Assembly (NCBI GenBank): GCA_030426325.1
Contig: JAUHYO010000004.1
Span: forward strand, 1-36,630
DNA: 36,630 nucleotides
Direction of reading: 5' to 3'
Origin: Gammaproteobacteria bacterium
GTDB lineage: Bacteria > Pseudomonadota > Gammaproteobacteria > Steroidobacterales > Woeseiaceae
Shown: positions 35,459 through 36,630 of the stretch, one piece after another
Position numbering within the stretch: position 1 is the first letter of the stretch
Layout of the letters: each line of letters begins with the position of its first letter
Program-made: the position numbers and the translations under genes
The notes under the pieces: generated by a model
Databases searched by the model: none
Seen by the model: only the letters and a program-made list of their open reading frames with translations
What the model was told of the DNA's origin: nothing

Positions 35459-36630
35459 TTGGGCCTGAGCGTCATTATACTGGCGGCGGGGCAAGGCACG
35501 CGCATGCGTTCTGCCTTGCCCAAGGTGCTGCAGCCCCTGGCTGGCAAGCCATTGCTGGCGCATGTGCTGGACTCGGCCAGGGCCCTATCGGCTGACGACG
35601 TCTGCGTCGTCTATGGCCATGGTGGCGAAGCGGTACAGGCCGCAATTGCCGCGCCGGGCATTCGCTGGGCGCTGCAGGCCGAGCAGCTTGGCACCGGTCA
35701 CGCGGTGCAGCAGGCGATGCCGGAGACACCGGGCGAAAACCGGGTGCTGATCCTGGCGGGCGACGTGCCCTTGCTGACGGCCGAAACGCTCAAAAAACTA
35801 CTGCTTGAAACGCCGCAGGACGAGATGGCCGTTTTGACCGTCGACATGGACGACCCGACCGGCTATGGCCGCATCGTCCGTGAGAACGGCAGTGTACGAT
35901 CCATCGTCGAGCAGAAGGACGCCAATGACGCACAGCGTCAAATTCGTGAAATAAACACCGGCGTCATTGTGTGTCCCGGTAGCAGGCTCAAGAACTGGCT
36001 ATCGGGCCTTTCGAATAACAACTCGCAAGGCGAGTATTACTTGACAGACGTCATCGCAATGGCAGTCGCCGACAAGGTCACCGTGCACGGCATCAAGGCC
36101 GGCAGCAGTGAGGAAGTAATGGGCATCAACGACAAAAAGCAGCTCGCCGAAGCTGAACGGGCATTGCAGGCACGACGGGTCGATGCATTGATGAAAGAAG
36201 GCGTTGGATTTGCTGATCCGGCGCGAGTTGATATTCGCGGCACTTTGACATGCGGCACCGATGTCTTCATCGACATCAACGCCGTGTTCGAGGGTGACGT
36301 CGAACTCGGCGATGGCACAGTCATTGAGTCGAACAACCTGATTCGAGACAGCAAGCTCGGTGCGAACTCCCTGGTACACAGCAACTGTCATATTGAAGGG
36401 GCGACGACGGGAAGCGAGTGCGAAATTGGCCCGTTTGCGCGCTTGCGCCCTGGCGCGAAGCTCGCCAACAACGTCAAGATCGGCAATTTCGTCGAAGTCA
36501 AAAAGAGCACGATTGCCGATGGCAGCAAGGTGAATCACCTGACTTACATTGGCGATGCCGAGATCGGTACCGGCGTCAATGTCGGCGCCGGCACCATCAC
36601 CTGCAACTACGATGGGGTGAACAAGCACAA
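35459..36630 (+). CDS. glmU: bifunctional UDP-N-acetylglucosamine pyrophosphorylase/glucosamine-1-phosphate N-acetyltransferase, 3' end truncated by window edge
   Basis: Manual translation from TTG at 35459 with upstream GGAGAG: (M)GLSVIILAAGQGTRMRSALPKVLQPLAGKPLLAHVL...ILAGDVPLLTAETL...INTGVIVCPG...YYLTDVIAMAV...hexapeptide repeats...YIGDAEIGTGVNVGAGTITCNYDGVNKH. Absent from the ORF track because it has no stop in the window. Confidence 0.97.
   Translation, partial: MGLSVIILAAGQGTRMRSALPKVLQPLAGKPLLAHVLDSARALSADDVCVVYGHGGEAVQAAIAAPGIRWALQAEQLGTGHAVQQAMPETPGENRVLILAGDVPLLTAETLKKLLLETPQDEMAVLTVDMDDPTGYGRIVRENGSVRSIVEQKDANDAQRQIREINTGVIVCPGSRLKNWLSGLSNNNSQGEYYLTDVIAMAVADKVTVHGIKAGSSEEVMGINDKKQLAEAERALQARRVDALMKEGVGFADPARVDIRGTLTCGTDVFIDINAVFEGDVELGDGTVIESNNLIRDSKLGANSLVHSNCHIEGATTGSECEIGPFARLRPGAKLANNVKIGNFVEVKKSTIADGSKVNHLTYIGDAEIGTGVNVGAGTITCNYDGVNKH

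Noticed and set aside
35999-36628. 209-aa minus-strand ORF
   Set aside because: Antisense to the glmU hexapeptide-repeat region; its valine/alanine-rich pattern mirrors the repeat codons.
1-36630. CRISPR arrays, tRNA/rRNA genes, transposons, prophage
   Set aside because: Looked for direct-repeat arrays, tRNA-like cloverleafs, transposase/integrase motifs and phage structural genes; none recognised by eye.

Overview
This is a GC-rich, densely coding window from a proteobacterium, probably a gammaproteobacterium (low confidence). It has five blocks. (1) 1-4512, minus: a complete-looking glucosylglycerate cycle (GT81 glucosyl-3-phosphoglycerate synthase, HAD phosphatase, GH13_18 phosphorylase, and a D-glycerate kinase cut by the window edge). 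The phosphatase appears to use a non-AUG start. (2) 4821-12026: a signalling island in which a di-haem cytochrome c peroxidase, a membrane histidine kinase, a REC-PAS-kinase and a REC-HDOD protein are joined by three 4-nt stop/start overlaps. A divergent REC protein with a degenerate HD-GYP domain lies beside it. (3) 12120-32775: a large catabolic island with an AAHS-type MFS, TonB receptor, sulfatase, IlvD/Edd dehydratase, MhpA-like FAD hydroxylase, two VOC proteins, two FAH hydrolases, three MDR reductases, two HIBADH-like dehydrogenases, an AA_synth/DUF1185 protein and a GntR/FCD regulator. An ATTGTNNACAAT-like palindrome recurs at all three divergent promoters. (4) 32881-35357: a serine hydrolase, a small ORF behind a strongly structured leader, and a short lipoprotein. 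(5) 35459-36630: glmU, cut by the window edge. No tRNA, rRNA, CRISPR array, transposase or phage gene was recognised. The best candidates for something undescribed are the haem-peroxidase/two-kinase/HDOD relay, the GntR-controlled (possibly sulfated) aromatic catabolon with its AA_synth protein, and the structured leader at 34440-34548. All functions are read from motifs by eye; no searches were run.
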